DNA from: Lepturacanthus savala
Taxonomy: Eukaryota; Chordata; Actinopteri; Scombriformes; Trichiuridae
Reading direction: 5' to 3'
DNA: 64,000 nucleotides
NCBI GenBank assembly: GCA_030544235.1
Contig: CM060464.1
Span: 34,119,602-34,183,601 of the forward strand
The position numbers and the translations under genes were made by a program. Numbering within the stretch: the first letter of the stretch is position 1; every line of letters starts with the position of its first letter. A model generated the notes under the pieces. The model worked only from the letters and a program-made list of their open reading frames with translations. It was not told the DNA's origin and did not search any database. Of this stretch, positions 1-15,000 are shown piece by piece.

Positions 1-3000
1 CTGGAAAAGCTATTGTTTTCATGTGGTTTGTGTTTTAAAGTTTTTATTGCTCCATATGCATTCTCTCGGTCTGAAGAGCACAAAAAGACAAAATGCTATG
101 TAGACCTAAATCAGTACAATATTTTTATAGAAAATCTTATTTACCTTTTACTTTATGTGAAATGGTATAGTTTTGGATCAGAAATTCACCTGGAAAAGCT
201 ATTGTTTTCATGTGGTTTGTGTTTTAAAGTTTTTATTGCTCCATTTGCATTCTCTCGGTCTGAAGAGCACAAAAAGACAAAATGCTATGTAGGCCTAAAT
301 CAGTACAATATTTTTACAGAAAATCTCATTTACCATTTACTATATGTGAAATGGTATAGTTTTGGATTAGAAATTCACCTGGAAAAACTATTGTTTTCAT
401 GTGGTTTGTGTTTTAAAGTTTTTATTGCTCCATATGCATTCTCTCGGTCTGAAGAGCACAAAAAGACAAAATGCTATGTAGGCCTAAATCAGTACAATAT
501 TTTTACAGAAAATCTCATTTACCATTTACTATATGTAAAATGGTATAGTTTTGGATGAGAAATTCACCTGGAAAAGCTATTGTTTTCATGTGGTTTGTGT
601 TTTAAAGTTTTTATTGCTCCATTTGCATTCTCTCGGTCTGAAGAGCACAAAAAGACAAAATGCTATGTAGGCCTAAATCAGTACAATATTTTTCCAGAAA
701 ATCTCATTTACCATTTACTATATGTGAAATGGTATAGTTTTGGATTAGAAATTCACCTGGAAAAACTATTGTTTTCATGTGGTTTGTGTTTTAAAGATTT
801 TATTGCTCCATATGCATTCTCTCGGTCTGAAGAGCACAAAAAGACAAAAAGCTATGTAGGCCTAAATAAGTACAATATTTTTATAAACAATCTTATTTAC
901 CTTTTACTTTATGTGAAATGGTATAGTTTTGGATCAGAAATTCACCTGGAAAAGCTATTGTTTTCATGTGGTTTGTGTTTTAAAGTTTTTATTGCTCCAT
1001 TTGCATTCTCTCGGTCTGAAGAGCACAAAAAGACAAAATGCTATGTAGACCTAAATCAGTACAATATTTTTACAGAAAATCTTATTTACCTTTTACTTTA
1101 TGTGAAATGGTATAGTTTTGGATCAGAAATTCACCTGGAAAAGCTATTGTTTTCATGTGGTTTGTGTTTTAAAGTTTTTATTGCTCCATATGCATTCTCT
1201 CGGTCTGAAGAGCACAAAAAGACAAAAAGCTATGTAGGCCTAAATAAGTACAATATTTTTATAAACAATCATATTTACCTTTTACTATATGTAAAATGGT
1301 ATAGTTTGGGATCAGAAATTCAACTGGAAAAGCTATTGTTTTCATGTGGTTTGTGTTTTAAAGTTTTTATTGCTCCATTTGCATTCTCTCGGTCTGAAGA
1401 GCACAAAAAGACAAAATGCTATGTAGGCCTAAATCAGTACAATATTTTTACAGAAAATCTCATTTACCATTTACTATATGTAAAATGGTATAGTTTTGGA
1501 TCAGAAATTCACCTGGAAAAGCTATTGTTTTCATGTGGTTTGTGTTTTAAAGTTTTTATTGCTCCATATGCATTCTCTCGGTCTGAAGAGCACAAAAAGA
1601 CAAAATGCTATGTAGACCTAAATCAGTACAATATTTTTATAGAAAATCTTATTTACCTTTTACTTTATGTGAAATGGTATAGTTTTGGATCAGAAATTCA
1701 CCTGGAAAAGCTATTGTTTTCATGTGGTTTGTGTTTTAAAGTTTTTATTGCTCCATATGCATTCTCTCGGTCTGAAGAGCACAAAAAGACAAAAAGCTAT
1801 GTAGGCCTAAATAAGTACAATATTTTTATAAACAATCTTATTTACCTTTTACTATATGTAAAATGGTATAGTTTGGGGTCAGAAATTCACCTGGAAAAGC
1901 TATTGTTTTCATGTGGTTTGTGTTTTAAAGTTTTTATTGCTCCATATGCATTCTCTCGGTCTGAAGAGCACAAAAAGACAAAATGCTATGTAGGCCTAAA
2001 TCAGTACAATATTTTTTACAGAAAATCTCATTTACCATTTACTATATGTAAAATGGTATAGTTTTGGATCAGAAATTCACCTGGAAAAGCTATTGTTTTC
2101 ATGTGGTTTGTGTTTTAAAGTTTTTATTGCTCCATATGCATTCTCTCGGTCTGAAGAGCACAAAAAGACAAAATGCTATGTAGACCTAAATCAGTACAAT
2201 ATTTTTATAGAAAATCTTATTTACCTTTTACTTTATGTGAAACTGTATAGTTTTGGATCAGAAATTCACCTGGAAAAGCTATTGTTTTCATGTGGTTTGT
2301 GTTTTAAAGTTTTTATTGCTCCATTTGCATTCTCTCGGTCTGAAGAGCACAAAAAGACAAAATGCTATGTAGGCCTAAATCAGTACAATATTTTTACAGA
2401 AAATCTCATTTACCATTTACTATATGTGAAATGGTATAGTTTTGGATTAGAAATTCACCTGGAAAAACTATTGTTTTCATGTGGTTTGTGTTTTAAAGTT
2501 TTTATTGCTCCATATGCATTCTCTCGGTCTGAAGAGCACAAAAAGACAAAATGCTATGTAGACCTAAATCAGTACAATATTTTTACAGAAAATCTCATTT
2601 ACCATTTACTATATGTGAAATGGTATAGTTTTGGATTAGAAATTCACCTGGAAAAACTATTGTTTTCATGTGGTTTGTGTTTTAAAGTTTTTATTGCTCC
2701 ATATGCATTCTCTCGGTCTGAAGAGCACAAAAAGACAAAATGCTATGTAGGCCTAAATCAGTACAATATTTTTACAGAAAATCTCATTTACCATTTACTA
2801 TATGTAAAATGGTATAGTTTTGGATCAGAAATTCACCTGGAAAAGCTATTGTTTTCACGTGGTTTGTGTTTTAAAGTTTTTATTGCTCCATATGCATTCT
2901 CTCGGTCTGAAGAGCACAAAAAGACAAAATGCTATGTAGACCTAAATCAGTACAATATTTTTATAGAAAATCTTATTTACCTTTTACTTTATGTGAAATG

Positions 3001-6000
3001 GTATAGTTGTGGATCAGAAATTCACCTGGAAAAGCTATTGTTTTCATGTGGTTGGTGTTTTAAAGTTTTTATTGCTCCATTTGCATTCTCTCGGTCTGAA
3101 GAGCACAAAAAGACAAAATGCTATGTAGGCCTAAATCAGTACAATATTTTTACAGAAAATCTCATTTACCATTTACTATATGTGAAATGGTATAGTTTTG
3201 GATTAGAAATTCACCTGGAAAAACTATTGTTTTCATGTGGTTTGTGTTTTAAAGTTTTTATTGCTCCATATGCATTCTCTCGGTCTGAAGAGCACAAAAA
3301 GACAAAATGCTATGTAGACCTAAATCAGTACAATATTTTTAGAGAAAATCTTATTTACCTTTTACTTTATGTGAAATGGTATAGTTTGGGATCAGAAATT
3401 CACCTGGAAAAGCTATTGTTTTCATGTGGTTTGTGTTTTAAAGTTTTTATTGCTCCATTTGCATTCTCTCGGTCTGAAGAGCACAAAAAGACAAAATGCT
3501 ATGTAGGCCTAAATCAGTACAATATTTTTACAGAAAATCTCATTTACCATTTACTATATGTAAAATGGTATAGTTTTGGATCAGAAATTCACCTGGAAAA
3601 GCTATTGTTTTCATGTGGTTTGTGTTTTAAAGTTTTTATTGCTCCATATGCATTCTCTCGGTCTGAAGAGCACAAAAAGACAAAATGCTATGTAGACCTA
3701 AATCAGTACAATATTTTTACAAAAAATCTTATTTACCTTTTACTGTATGTGAAATGGTATAGTGTTGGATCAGAAATTCACCTGGAAAAGCTATTGTTTT
3801 CATGTGGTTTGTGTTTTAAAGTTTTTATTGCTCCATTTGCATTCTCTCGGTCTGAAGAGCACAAAAAGACAAAATGCTATGTAGGCCTAAATCAGTACAA
3901 TATTTTTACAGAAAATCTCATTTACCATTTACTATATGTGAAATGGTATAGTTTTGGATTAGAAATTCACCTGGAAAAACTATTGTTTTCATGTGGTTTG
4001 TGTTTTAAAGTTTTTATTGCTCCATATGCATTCTCTCGGTCTGAAGAGCACAAAAAGACAAAATGCTATGTAGGCCTAAATCAGTACAATATTTTTACAG
4101 AAAATCTCATTTACCATTTACTATATGTAAAATGGTATAGTTTTGGATGAGAAATTCACCTGGAAAAGCTATTGTTTTCATGTGGTTTGTGTTTTAAAGT
4201 TTTTATTGCTCCATTTGCATTCTCTCGGTCTGAAGAGCACAAAAAGACAAAATGCTATGTAGGCCTAAATCAGTACAATATTTTTCCAGAAAATCTCATT
4301 TACCATTTACTATATGTGAAATGGTATAGTTTTGGATTAGAAATTCACCTGGAAAAACTATTGTTTTCATGTGGTTTGTGTTTTAAAGATTTTATTGCTC
4401 CATATGCATTCTCTCGGTCTGAAGAGCACAAAAAGACAAAATGCTATGTAGACCTAAATCAGTACAATATTTTTAGAGAAAATCTTATTTACCTTTTACT
4501 TTATGTGAAATGGTATAGTTTTGGATCAGAAATTCACCTGGAAAAGCTATTGTTTTCATGTGGTTTGTGCTTTAAAGTTTTTATTGCTCCATATGCATTC
4601 TCTCGGTCTGAAGAGCACAAAAAGACAAAAAGCTATGTAGGCCTAAATAAGTACAATATTTTTATAAACAATCTTATTTACCTTTTACTATATGTAAAAT
4701 GGTATAGTTTGGGGTCAGAAATTCACCTGGAAAAGCTATTGTTTTCATGTGGTTTGTGTTTTAAAGTTTTTATTGCTCCATTTGCATTCTCTCGGTCTGA
4801 AGAGCACAAAAAGACAAAATGCTATGTAGGCCTAAATCAGTACAATATTTTTACAGAAAATCTCATTTACCATTTACTATATGTAAAATGGTATAGTTTT
4901 GGATCAGAAATTCACCTGGAAAAGCTATTGTTTTCATGTGGTTTGTGTTTTAAAGTTTTTATTGCTCCATATGCATTTTCTCGGTCTGAAGAGCACAAAA
5001 AGACAAAATGCTATGTAGACCTAAATCAGTACAATATTTTTATAGAAAATCTTATTTACCTTTTACTTTATGTGAAATGGTATAGTTTTGGATCAGAAAT
5101 TCACCTGGAAAAGCTATTGTTTTCATGTGGTTTGTGTTTTAAAGTTTTTATTGCTCCATTTGCATTCTCTCGGTCTGAAGAGCACAAAAAGACAAAATGC
5201 TATGTAGACCTAAATCAGTACAATATTTTTACAGAAAATCTTATTTACCTTTTACTTTATGTGAAATGGTATAGTTTTGGATCAGAAATTCACCTGGAAA
5301 AGCTATTGTTTTCATGTGGTTTGTGTTTTAAAGTTTTTATTGCTCCATATGCATTCTCTCGGTCTGAAGAGCACAAAAAGACAAAATGCTATGTAGACCT
5401 AAATCAGTACAATATTTTTATAGAAAATCTTATTTACCTTTTACTTTATGTGAAATGGTATAGTTGTGGATCAGAAATTCACCTGGAAAAGCTATTGTTT
5501 TCATGTGGTTTGTGTTTTAAAGTTTTTATTGCTCCATTTGCATTCTCTCGGTCTGAAGAGCACAAAAAGACAAAATGCTATGTAGGCCTAAATCAGTACA
5601 ATATTTTTACAGAAAATCTCATTTACCATTTACTATATGTGAAATGGTATAGTTTTGGATTAGAAATTCACCTGGAAAAACTATTGTTTTCATGTGGTTT
5701 GTGTTTTAAAGTTTTTATTGCTCCATATGCATTCTCTCGGTCTGAAGAGCACAAAAAGACAAAAAGCTATGTAGGCCTAAATAAGTACAATATTTTTATA
5801 AACAATCTTATTTACCTTTTACTATATGTAAAATGGTATAGTTTGGGATCAGAAATTCACCTGGAAAAGCTATTGTTTTCATGTGGTTTGTGTTTTAAAG
5901 TTTTTATTGCTCCATTTGCATTCTCTCGGTCTGAAGAGCACAAAAAGACAAAATGCTATGTAGGCCTAAATCAGTACAATATTTTTACAGAAAATCTCAT

Positions 6001-9000
6001 TTACCATTTACTATATGTGAAATGGTATAGTTTTGAATTAGAAATTCACCTGGAAAAACTATTGTTTTCATGTGGTTTGTGTTTTAAAGTTTTTATTGCT
6101 CCATATGCATTCTCTCGGTCTGAAGAGCACAAAAAGACAAAATGCTATGTAGACCTAAATCAGTACAATATTTTTTATAGAAAATCTCATTTACCTTTTA
6201 CTTTATGTGAAATGGTATAGTTGTGGATCAGAAATTCACCTGGAAAAGCTATTGTTTTCATGTGGTTTGTGTTTTAAAGTTTTTATTGCTCCATATGCAT
6301 TCTCTCGGTCTGAAGAGCACAAAAAGACAAAATGCTATGTAGACCTAAATCAGTACAATATTTTTAGAGAAAATCTTATTTACCTTTTACTTTATGTGAA
6401 ATGGTATAGTTTTGGATCAGAAATTCACCTGGAAAAGCTATTGTTTTCATGTGGTTTGTGTTTTAAAGTTTTTATTGCTCCATATGCATTCTCTCGGTCT
6501 GAAGAGCACAAAAAGACAAAATGCTATGTAGACCTAAATCAGTACAATATTTTTATAGAAAATCTTATTTACCTTTTACTTTATGTGAAATGGTATAGTT
6601 GTGGATCAGAAATTCACCTGGAAAAGCTATTGTTTTCATGTGGTTTGTGTTTTAAAGTTTTTATTGCTCCATTTGCATTCTCTCGGTCTGAAGAGCACAA
6701 AAAGACAAAATGCTATGTAGGCCTAAATCAGTACAATATTTTTACAGAAAATCTCATTTACCATTTACTATATGTGAAATGGTATAGTTTTGGATTAGAA
6801 ATTCACCTGGAAAAACTATTGTTTTCATGTGGTTTGTGTTTTAAAGTTTTTATTGCTCCATATGCATTCTCTCGGTCTGAAGAGCACAAAAAGACAAAAA
6901 GCTATGTAGGCCTAAATCAGTACAATATTTTTATAAACAATCTTATTTACCTTTTACTATATGTAAAATGGTATAGTTTGGGATCAGAAATTCACCTGGA
7001 AAAGCTATTGTTTTCATGTGGTTTGTGTTTTAAAGTTTTTATTGCTCCATTTGCATTCTCTCGGTCTGAAGAGCACAAAAAGACAAAATGCTATGTAGGC
7101 CTAAATAAGTACAATATTTTTATAAACAATCTTATTTACCTTTTACTATATGTAAAATGGTATAGTTTGGGATCAGAAATTCACCTGGAAAAGCTATTGT
7201 TTTCATGTGGTTTGTGTTTTTAAGTTTTTATTGCTCCCTTTGCATTCTCTCGGTCTGAAGAGCACAAAAAGACAAAATGCTATGTAGGCCTAAATCAGTA
7301 CAATATTTTTACAGAAAATCTCATTTACCATTTACTATATGTAAAATGGTATAGTTTTGGATCAGAAATTCACCTGGAAAAGCTATTGTTTTCATGTGGT
7401 TTGTGTTTTAAAGTTTTTATTGCTCCATTTGCATTCTCTCGGTCTGAAGAGCACAAAAAGACAAAATGCTATGTAGGCCTAAATAAGTACAATATTTTTA
7501 TAAACAATCTTATTTACCTTTTACTATATGTAAAATGGTATAGTTTGGGATCAGAAATTCACCTGGAAAAGCTATTGTTTTCATGTGGTTTGTGTTTTTA
7601 AGTTTTTATTGCTCCCTTTGCATTCTCTCGGTCTGAAGAGCACAAAAAGACAAAATGCTATGTAGGCCTAAATCAGTACAATATTTTTACAGAAAATCTC
7701 ATTTACCATTTACTATATGTAAAATGGTATAGTTTTGGATCAGAAATTCACCTGGAAAAGCTATTGTTTTCATGTGGTTTGTGTTTTAAAGTTTTTATTG
7801 CTCCATTTGCATTCTCTCGGTCTGAAGAGCACAAAAAGACAAAATGCTATGTAGGCCTAAATCAGTACAATATTTTTATAGAAAATCTTATTTACCTTTT
7901 ACTTTATGTGAAATGGTATAGTTTTGGATCAGAAATTCACCTGGAAAAGCTATTGTTTTCATGTGGTTTGTGTTTTAAAGTTTTTATTGCTCCATTTGCA
8001 TTCTCTCGGTCTGAAGAGCACACAAAGACAAAAAGCTATGTAGGCCTAAATAAGTACAATATTTTTTATAAACAATCTTATTTACCTTTTACTATATGTA
8101 AAATGGTATAGTTTGGGATCAGAAATTCACCTGGAAAAGCTATTGTTTTCATGTGGTTTGTGTTTTAAAGTTTTTATTGCTCCATTTGCATTCTCTCGGT
8201 CTGAAGAGCACAAAAAGACAAAATGCTATGTAGGCCTAAATAAGTACAATATTTTTATAAACAATCTTATTTACCTTTTACTATATGTAAAATGGTATAG
8301 TTTGGGATCAGAAATTCACCTGGAAAAGCTATTGTTTTCATGTGGTTTGTGTTTTTAAGTTTTTATTGCTCCCTTTGCATTCTCTCGGTCTGAAGAGCAC
8401 AAAAAGACAAAATGCTATGTAGGCCTAAATCAGTACAATATTTTTATAGAAAATCTCATTTACCATTTACTATATGTAAAATGGTATAGTTTTGGATCAG
8501 AAATTCACCTGGAAAAGCTATTGTTTTCATGTGGTTTGTGTTTTAAAGTTTTTATTGCTCCATTTGCATTCTCTCGGTCTGAAGAGCACAAAAAGACAAA
8601 ATGCTATGTAGGCCTAAATCAGTACAATATTTTTATAGAAAATCTTATTTACCTTTTACTTTATGTGAAATGGTATAGTTTTGGATCAGAAATTCACCTG
8701 GAAAAGCTATTGTTTTCATGTGGTTTGTGTTTTAAAGTTTTTATTGCTCCATATGCATTCTCTCGGTCTGAAGAGCACAAAAAGACAAAAAGCTATGTAG
8801 GCCTAAATAAGTACAATATTTTTTATAAACAATCTTATTTACCTTTTACTATATGTAAAATGGTATAGTTTGGGATCAGAAATTCACCTGGAAAAGCTAT
8901 TGTTTTCATGTGGTTTGTGTTTTAAAGTTTTTATTGCTCCCTTTGCATTCTCTCGGTCTGAAGAGCACAAAAAGACAAAATGCTATGTAGGCCTAAATCA

Positions 9001-12000
9001 GTACAATATTTTTACAGAAAATCTCATTTACCATTTACTATATGTAAAATGGTATAGTTTTGGATCAGAAATTCACCTGGAAAAGCTATTGTTTTCATGT
9101 GGTTTGTGTTTTAAAGTTTTTATTGCTCCATTTGCATTCTCTCGGTCTGAAGAGCACAAAAAGACAAAATGCTATGTAGGCCTAAATCAGTACAATATTT
9201 TTATAGAAAATCTTATTTACCTTTTACTTTATGTGAAATGGTATAGTTTTGGATCAGAAATTCACCTGGAAAAGCTATTGTTTTCATGTGGTTTGTGTTT
9301 TAAAGTTTTTATTGCTCCATTTGCATTCTTTCGGTTTGAAGAGCACAAAAAGACAAAATGCTATGTAGACCTAAATCAGTACAATATTTTTAGAGAAAAT
9401 CTTATTTACCTTTTACTTTATGTGAAATGGTATAGTTTTGGATCAGAAATTCACCTGGAAAAGCTATTGTTTTCATGTGGTTTGTGTTTTAAAGTTTTTA
9501 TTGCTCCATATGCATTCTCTCGGTCTGAAGAGCACAAAAAGACAAAAAGCTATGTAGGCCTAAATAAGTACAATATTTTTTATAAACAATCTTATTTACC
9601 TTTTACTATATGTAAAATGGTATAGTTTGGGATCAGAAATTCACCTGGAAAAGCTATTGTTTTCATGTGGTTTGTGTTTTAAAGTTTTTATTGCTCCATT
9701 TGCATTCTCTCTGTCTGAAGAGCACAAAAAGACAAAATGCTATGTAGGCCTAAATCAGTACAATATTTTTATAGAAAATCTTATTTACCTTTTACTTTAT
9801 GTGAAATGGTATAGTTGTGGATCAGAAATTCACCTGGAAAAGCTATTGTTTTCATGTGGTTTGTGTTTTAAAGTTTTTATTGCTCCATTTGCATTCTCTC
9901 GGTCTGAAGAGCACAAAAAGACAAAATGCTATGTAGGCCTAAATCACTACAATATTTTTACAGAAAATCTCATTTACCATTTACTATATGTGAAATGGTA
10001 TAGTTTTGGATTAGAAATTCACCTGGAAAAACTATTGTTTTCATGTGGTTTGTGTGTTAAAGTTTTTATTGCTCCATATGCATTCTCTCGGTCTGAAGAG
10101 CACAAAAAGACAAAAAGCTATGTAGGCCTAAATAAGTACAATATTTTTATAAACAATCTTATTTACCTTTTACTATATGTAAAATGGTATAGTTTGGGAT
10201 CAGAAATTCACCTGGAAAAGCTATTGTTTTCATGTGGTTTGTGTTTTAAAGTTTTTATTGCTCCATTTGCATTCTCTCGGTCTGAAGAGCACAAAAAGAC
10301 AAAATGCTATGTAGGCCTAAATCAGTACAATATTTTTACAGAAAATCTCATTTACCATTTACTATATGTAAAATGGTATAGTTTTGGATCAGAAATTCAC
10401 CTGGAAAAGCTATTGGTTTCATGTGGTTTCTGTTTTAAAGTTTTTAGTGCTCCATATGCATTCTCTCGGTCTGAAGAGCACAAAAAGACAAAAAGCTATG
10501 TAGGCCTAAATCAGTACAATATTTTTATAGAAAATCTTATTTACCTTTTACTTTATGTGAAATGGTATAGTTTTGGATCAGAAATTCACCTGGAAAAGCT
10601 ATTGTTTTCATGTGGTTTGTGTTTTAAAGTTTTTATTGCTCCATTTGCATTCTCTCGGTCTGAAGAGCACAAAAAGACAAAATGCTATGTAGGCCTAAAT
10701 AAGTACAATATTTTTATAAACAATCTTATTTACCTTTTACTATATGTAAAATGGTATAGTTTGGGATCAGAAATTCACCTGGAAAAGCTATTGTTTTCAT
10801 GTGGTTTGTGTTTTTAAGTTTTTATTGCTCCCTTTGCATTCTCTCGGTCTGAAGAGCACAAAAAGACAAAATGCTATGTAGGCCTAAATCAGTACAATAT
10901 TTTTACAGAAAATCTCATTTACCATTTACTATATGTAAAATGGTATAGTTTTGGATCAGAAATTCACCTGGAAAAGCTATTGTTTTCATGTGGTTTGTGT
11001 TTTAAAGTTTTTATTGCTCCATTTGCATTCTCTCGGTCTGAAGAGCACAAAAAGACAAAATGCTATGTAGGCCTAAATAAGTACAATATTTTTATAAACA
11101 ATCTTATTTACCTTTTACTATATGTAAAATGGTATAGTTTGGGATCAGAAATTCACCTGGAAAAGCTATTGTTTTCATGTGGTTTGTGTTTTTAAGTTTT
11201 TATTGCTCCCTTTGCATTCTCTCGGTCTGAAGAGCACAAAAAGACAAAATGCTATGTAGGCCTAAATCAGTACAATATTTTTATAGAAAATCTTATTTAC
11301 CTTTTACTTTATGTGAAATGGTATAGTTTTGGATCAGAAATTCACCAGGAAAAGCTATTGTTTTCATGTGGTTTGTGTTTTAAAGTTTTTATTGCTCCAT
11401 TTGCATTCTCTCGGTTTGAAGAGCACAAAAAGACAAAATGCTATGTAGACCTAAATCAGTACAATATTTTTAGAGAAAATCTTATTTACCTTTTACTTTA
11501 TGTGAAATGGTATAGTTTTGGATCAGAAATTCACCTGGAAAAGCTATTGTTTTCATGTGGTTTGTGTTTTAAAGTTTTTATTGCTCCATATGCATTCTCT
11601 CGGTCTGAAGAGCACAAAAAGACAAAAAGCTATGTAGGCCTAAATAAGTACAATATTTTTTATAAACAATCTTATTTACCTTTTACTATATGTAAAATGG
11701 TATAGTTTGGGATCAGAAATTCACCTGGAAAAGCTATTGTTTTCATGTGGTTTGTGTTTTAAAGTTTTTATTGCTCCATTTGCATTCTCTCGGTCTGAAG
11801 AGCACAAAAAGACAAAATGCTATGTAGGCCTAAATCAGTACAATATTTTTATAGAAAATCTTATTTACCTTTTACTTTATGTGAAATGGTATAGTTTTGG
11901 ATCAGAAATTCACCTGGAAAAGCTATTGTTTTCATGTGGTTTGTGTTTTAAAGTTTTTATTGCTCCATTTGCATTCTCTCGGTCTGAAGAGCACAAAAAG

Positions 12001-15000
12001 ACAAAATGCTATGTAGGCCTAAATAAGTACAATATTTTTATAAACAATCTTATTTACCTTTTACTATATGTAAAATGGTATAGTTTGGGATCAGAAATTC
12101 ACCTGGAAAAGCTATTGTTTTCATGTGGTTTGTGTTTTAAAGTTTTTATTGCTCCACATGCATTCTCTCGGTCTGAAGAGCACAAAAAGACAAAATGCTA
12201 TGTAGGCCTAAATCAGTACAATATTTTTACAGAAAATCTCATTTACCATTTACTATATGTAAAATGGTATAGTTTTGGATCAGAAATTCACCTGGAAAAG
12301 CTATTGTTTTCATGTGGTTTGTGTTTTAAAGTTTTTATTGCTCCATTTGCATTCTCTCGGTCTGAAGAGCACAAAAAGACAAAATGCTATGTAGGCCTAA
12401 ATAAGTACAATATTTTTATAAACAATCTTATTTACCTTTTACTATATGTAAAATGGTATAGTTTGGGATCAGAAATTCACCTGGAAAAGCTATTGTTTTC
12501 ATGTGGTTTGTGTTTTTAAGTTTTTATTGCTCCCTTTGCATTCTCTCGGTCTGAAGAGCACAAAAAGACAAAATGCTATGTAGGCCTAAATCAGTACAAT
12601 ATTTTTACAGAAAATCTCATTTACCATTTACTATATGTAAAATGGTATAGTTTTGGATCAGAAATTCACCTGGAAAAGCTATTGTTTTCATGTGGTTTGT
12701 GTTTTAAAGTTTTTATTGCTCCATTTGCATTCTCTCGGTCTGAAGAGCACAAAAAGACAAAATGCTATGTAGGCCTAAATCAGTACAATATTTTTATAGA
12801 AAATCTTATTTACCTTTTACTTTATGTGAAATGGTATAGTTTTGGATCAGAAATTCACCAGGAAAAGCTATTGTTTTCATGTGGTTTGTGTTTTAAAGTT
12901 TTTATTGCTCCATTTGCATTCTCTCGGTTTGAAGAGCACAAAAAGACAAAATGCTATGTAGACCTAAATCAGTACAATATTTTTAGAGAAAATCTTATTT
13001 ACCTTTTACTTTATGTGAAATGGTATAGTTTTGGATCAGAAATTCACCTGGAAAAGCTATTGTTTTCATGTGGTTTGTGTTTTAAAGTTTTTATTGCTCC
13101 ATATGCATTCTCTCGGTCTGAAGAGCACAAAAAGACAAAAAGCTATGTAGGCCTAAATAAGTACAATATTTTTTATAAACAATCTTATTTACCTTTTACT
13201 ATATGTAAAATGGTATAGTTTGGGATCAGAAATTCACCTGGAAAAGCTATTGTTTTCATGTGGTTTGTGTTTTAAAGTTTTTATTGCTCCATTTGCATTC
13301 TCTCGGTCTGAAGAGCACAAAAAGACAAAATGCTATGTAGGCCTAAATCAGTACAATATTTTTATAGAAAATCTTATTTACCTTTTACTTTATGTGAAAT
13401 GGTATAGTTTTGGATCAGAAATTCACCTGGAAAAGCTATTGTTTTCATGTGGTTTGTGTTTTAAAGTTTTTATTGCTCCATTTGCATTCTCTCGGTCTGA
13501 AGAGCACAAAAAGACAAAATGCTATGTAGGCCTAAATAAGTACAATATTTTTATAAACAATCTTATTTACCTTTTACTATATGTAAAATGGTATAGTTTG
13601 GGATCAGAAATTCACCTGGAAAAGCTATTGTTTTCATGTGGTTTGTGTTTTAAAGTTTTTATTGCTCCACATGCATTCTCTCGGTCTGAAGAGCACAAAA
13701 AGACAAAATGCTATGTAGGCCTAAATCAGTACAATATTTTTACAGAAAATCTCATTTACCTTTTACTTTATGTGAAATGGTATTGTTTTGGATCAGAAAT
13801 TCACCTGGAAAAGCTATTGTTTTCATGTGGTTTGTGTTTTAAAGTTTTTATTGCTCCAAATGCATTCTCTCGGTCTGAAGAGCACAAAATGACAAAAAGC
13901 TATGTAGGCCTAAATCAGTACAATATTTTTATAGAAAATCTTATTTACCTTTTACTTTATGTGAAATGGTATAGTTTTGGATCAGAAATTCACCTGGAAA
14001 AGCTATTGTTTTCATGTGGTTTGTGTTTTAAAGTTTTTATTGCTCCATTTGCTTTCTCTCGGTCTGAAGAGCACAAAAAGACAAAATGCTATGTAGGCCT
14101 AAATCAGTACAATATTTTTACAGAAAACCTCATTTACCATTTACTATATGTGAAATGGTATAGTTTTGGATCAGAAATTCACCTGGAAAAGCTATTGTTT
14201 TCATGTGGTTTGTGTTTTAAAGTTTTTATTGCTCCATTTGCATTCTCTCGGTTTGAAGAGCACAAAAAGACAAAATGCTATGTAGACCTAAATCAGTACA
14301 ATATTTTTAGAGAAAATCTTATTTACCTTTTACTTTATGTGAAATGGTATAGTTTTGGATCAGAAATTCACCTGGAAAAGCTATTGTTTTCATGTGGTTT
14401 GTGTTTTAAAGTTTTTATTGCTCCATATGCATTCTCTCGGTCTGAAGAGCACAAAAAGACAAAAAGCTATGTAGGCCTAAATAAGTACAATATTTTTTAT
14501 AAACAATCTTATTTACCTTTTACTATATGTAAAATGGTATAGTTTGGGATCAGAAATTCACCTGGAAAAGCTATTGTTTTCATGTGGTTTGTGTTTTAAA
14601 GTTTTTATTGCTCCATTTGCATTCTCTCGGTCTGAAGAGCACAAAAAGACAAAATGCTATGTAGGCCTAAATCAGTACAATATTTTTATAGAAAATCTTA
14701 TTTACCTTTTACTTTATGTGAAATGGTATAGTTTTGGATCAGAAATTCACCTGGAAAAGCTATTGTTTTCATGTGGTTTGTGTTTTAAAGTTTTTATTGC
14801 TCCATATGCATTCTCTCGGTTTGAAGAGCACAAAAAGACAAAATGCTATGTAGACCTAAATCAGTACAATATTTTTAGAGAAAATCTTATTTACCTTTTA
14901 CTTTATGTGAAATGGTATAGTTTTGGTTCAGAAATTCACCTGGAAAAGCTATTGTTTTCATGTGGTTTGTGTTTTAAAGTTTTTATTGCTCCATATGCAT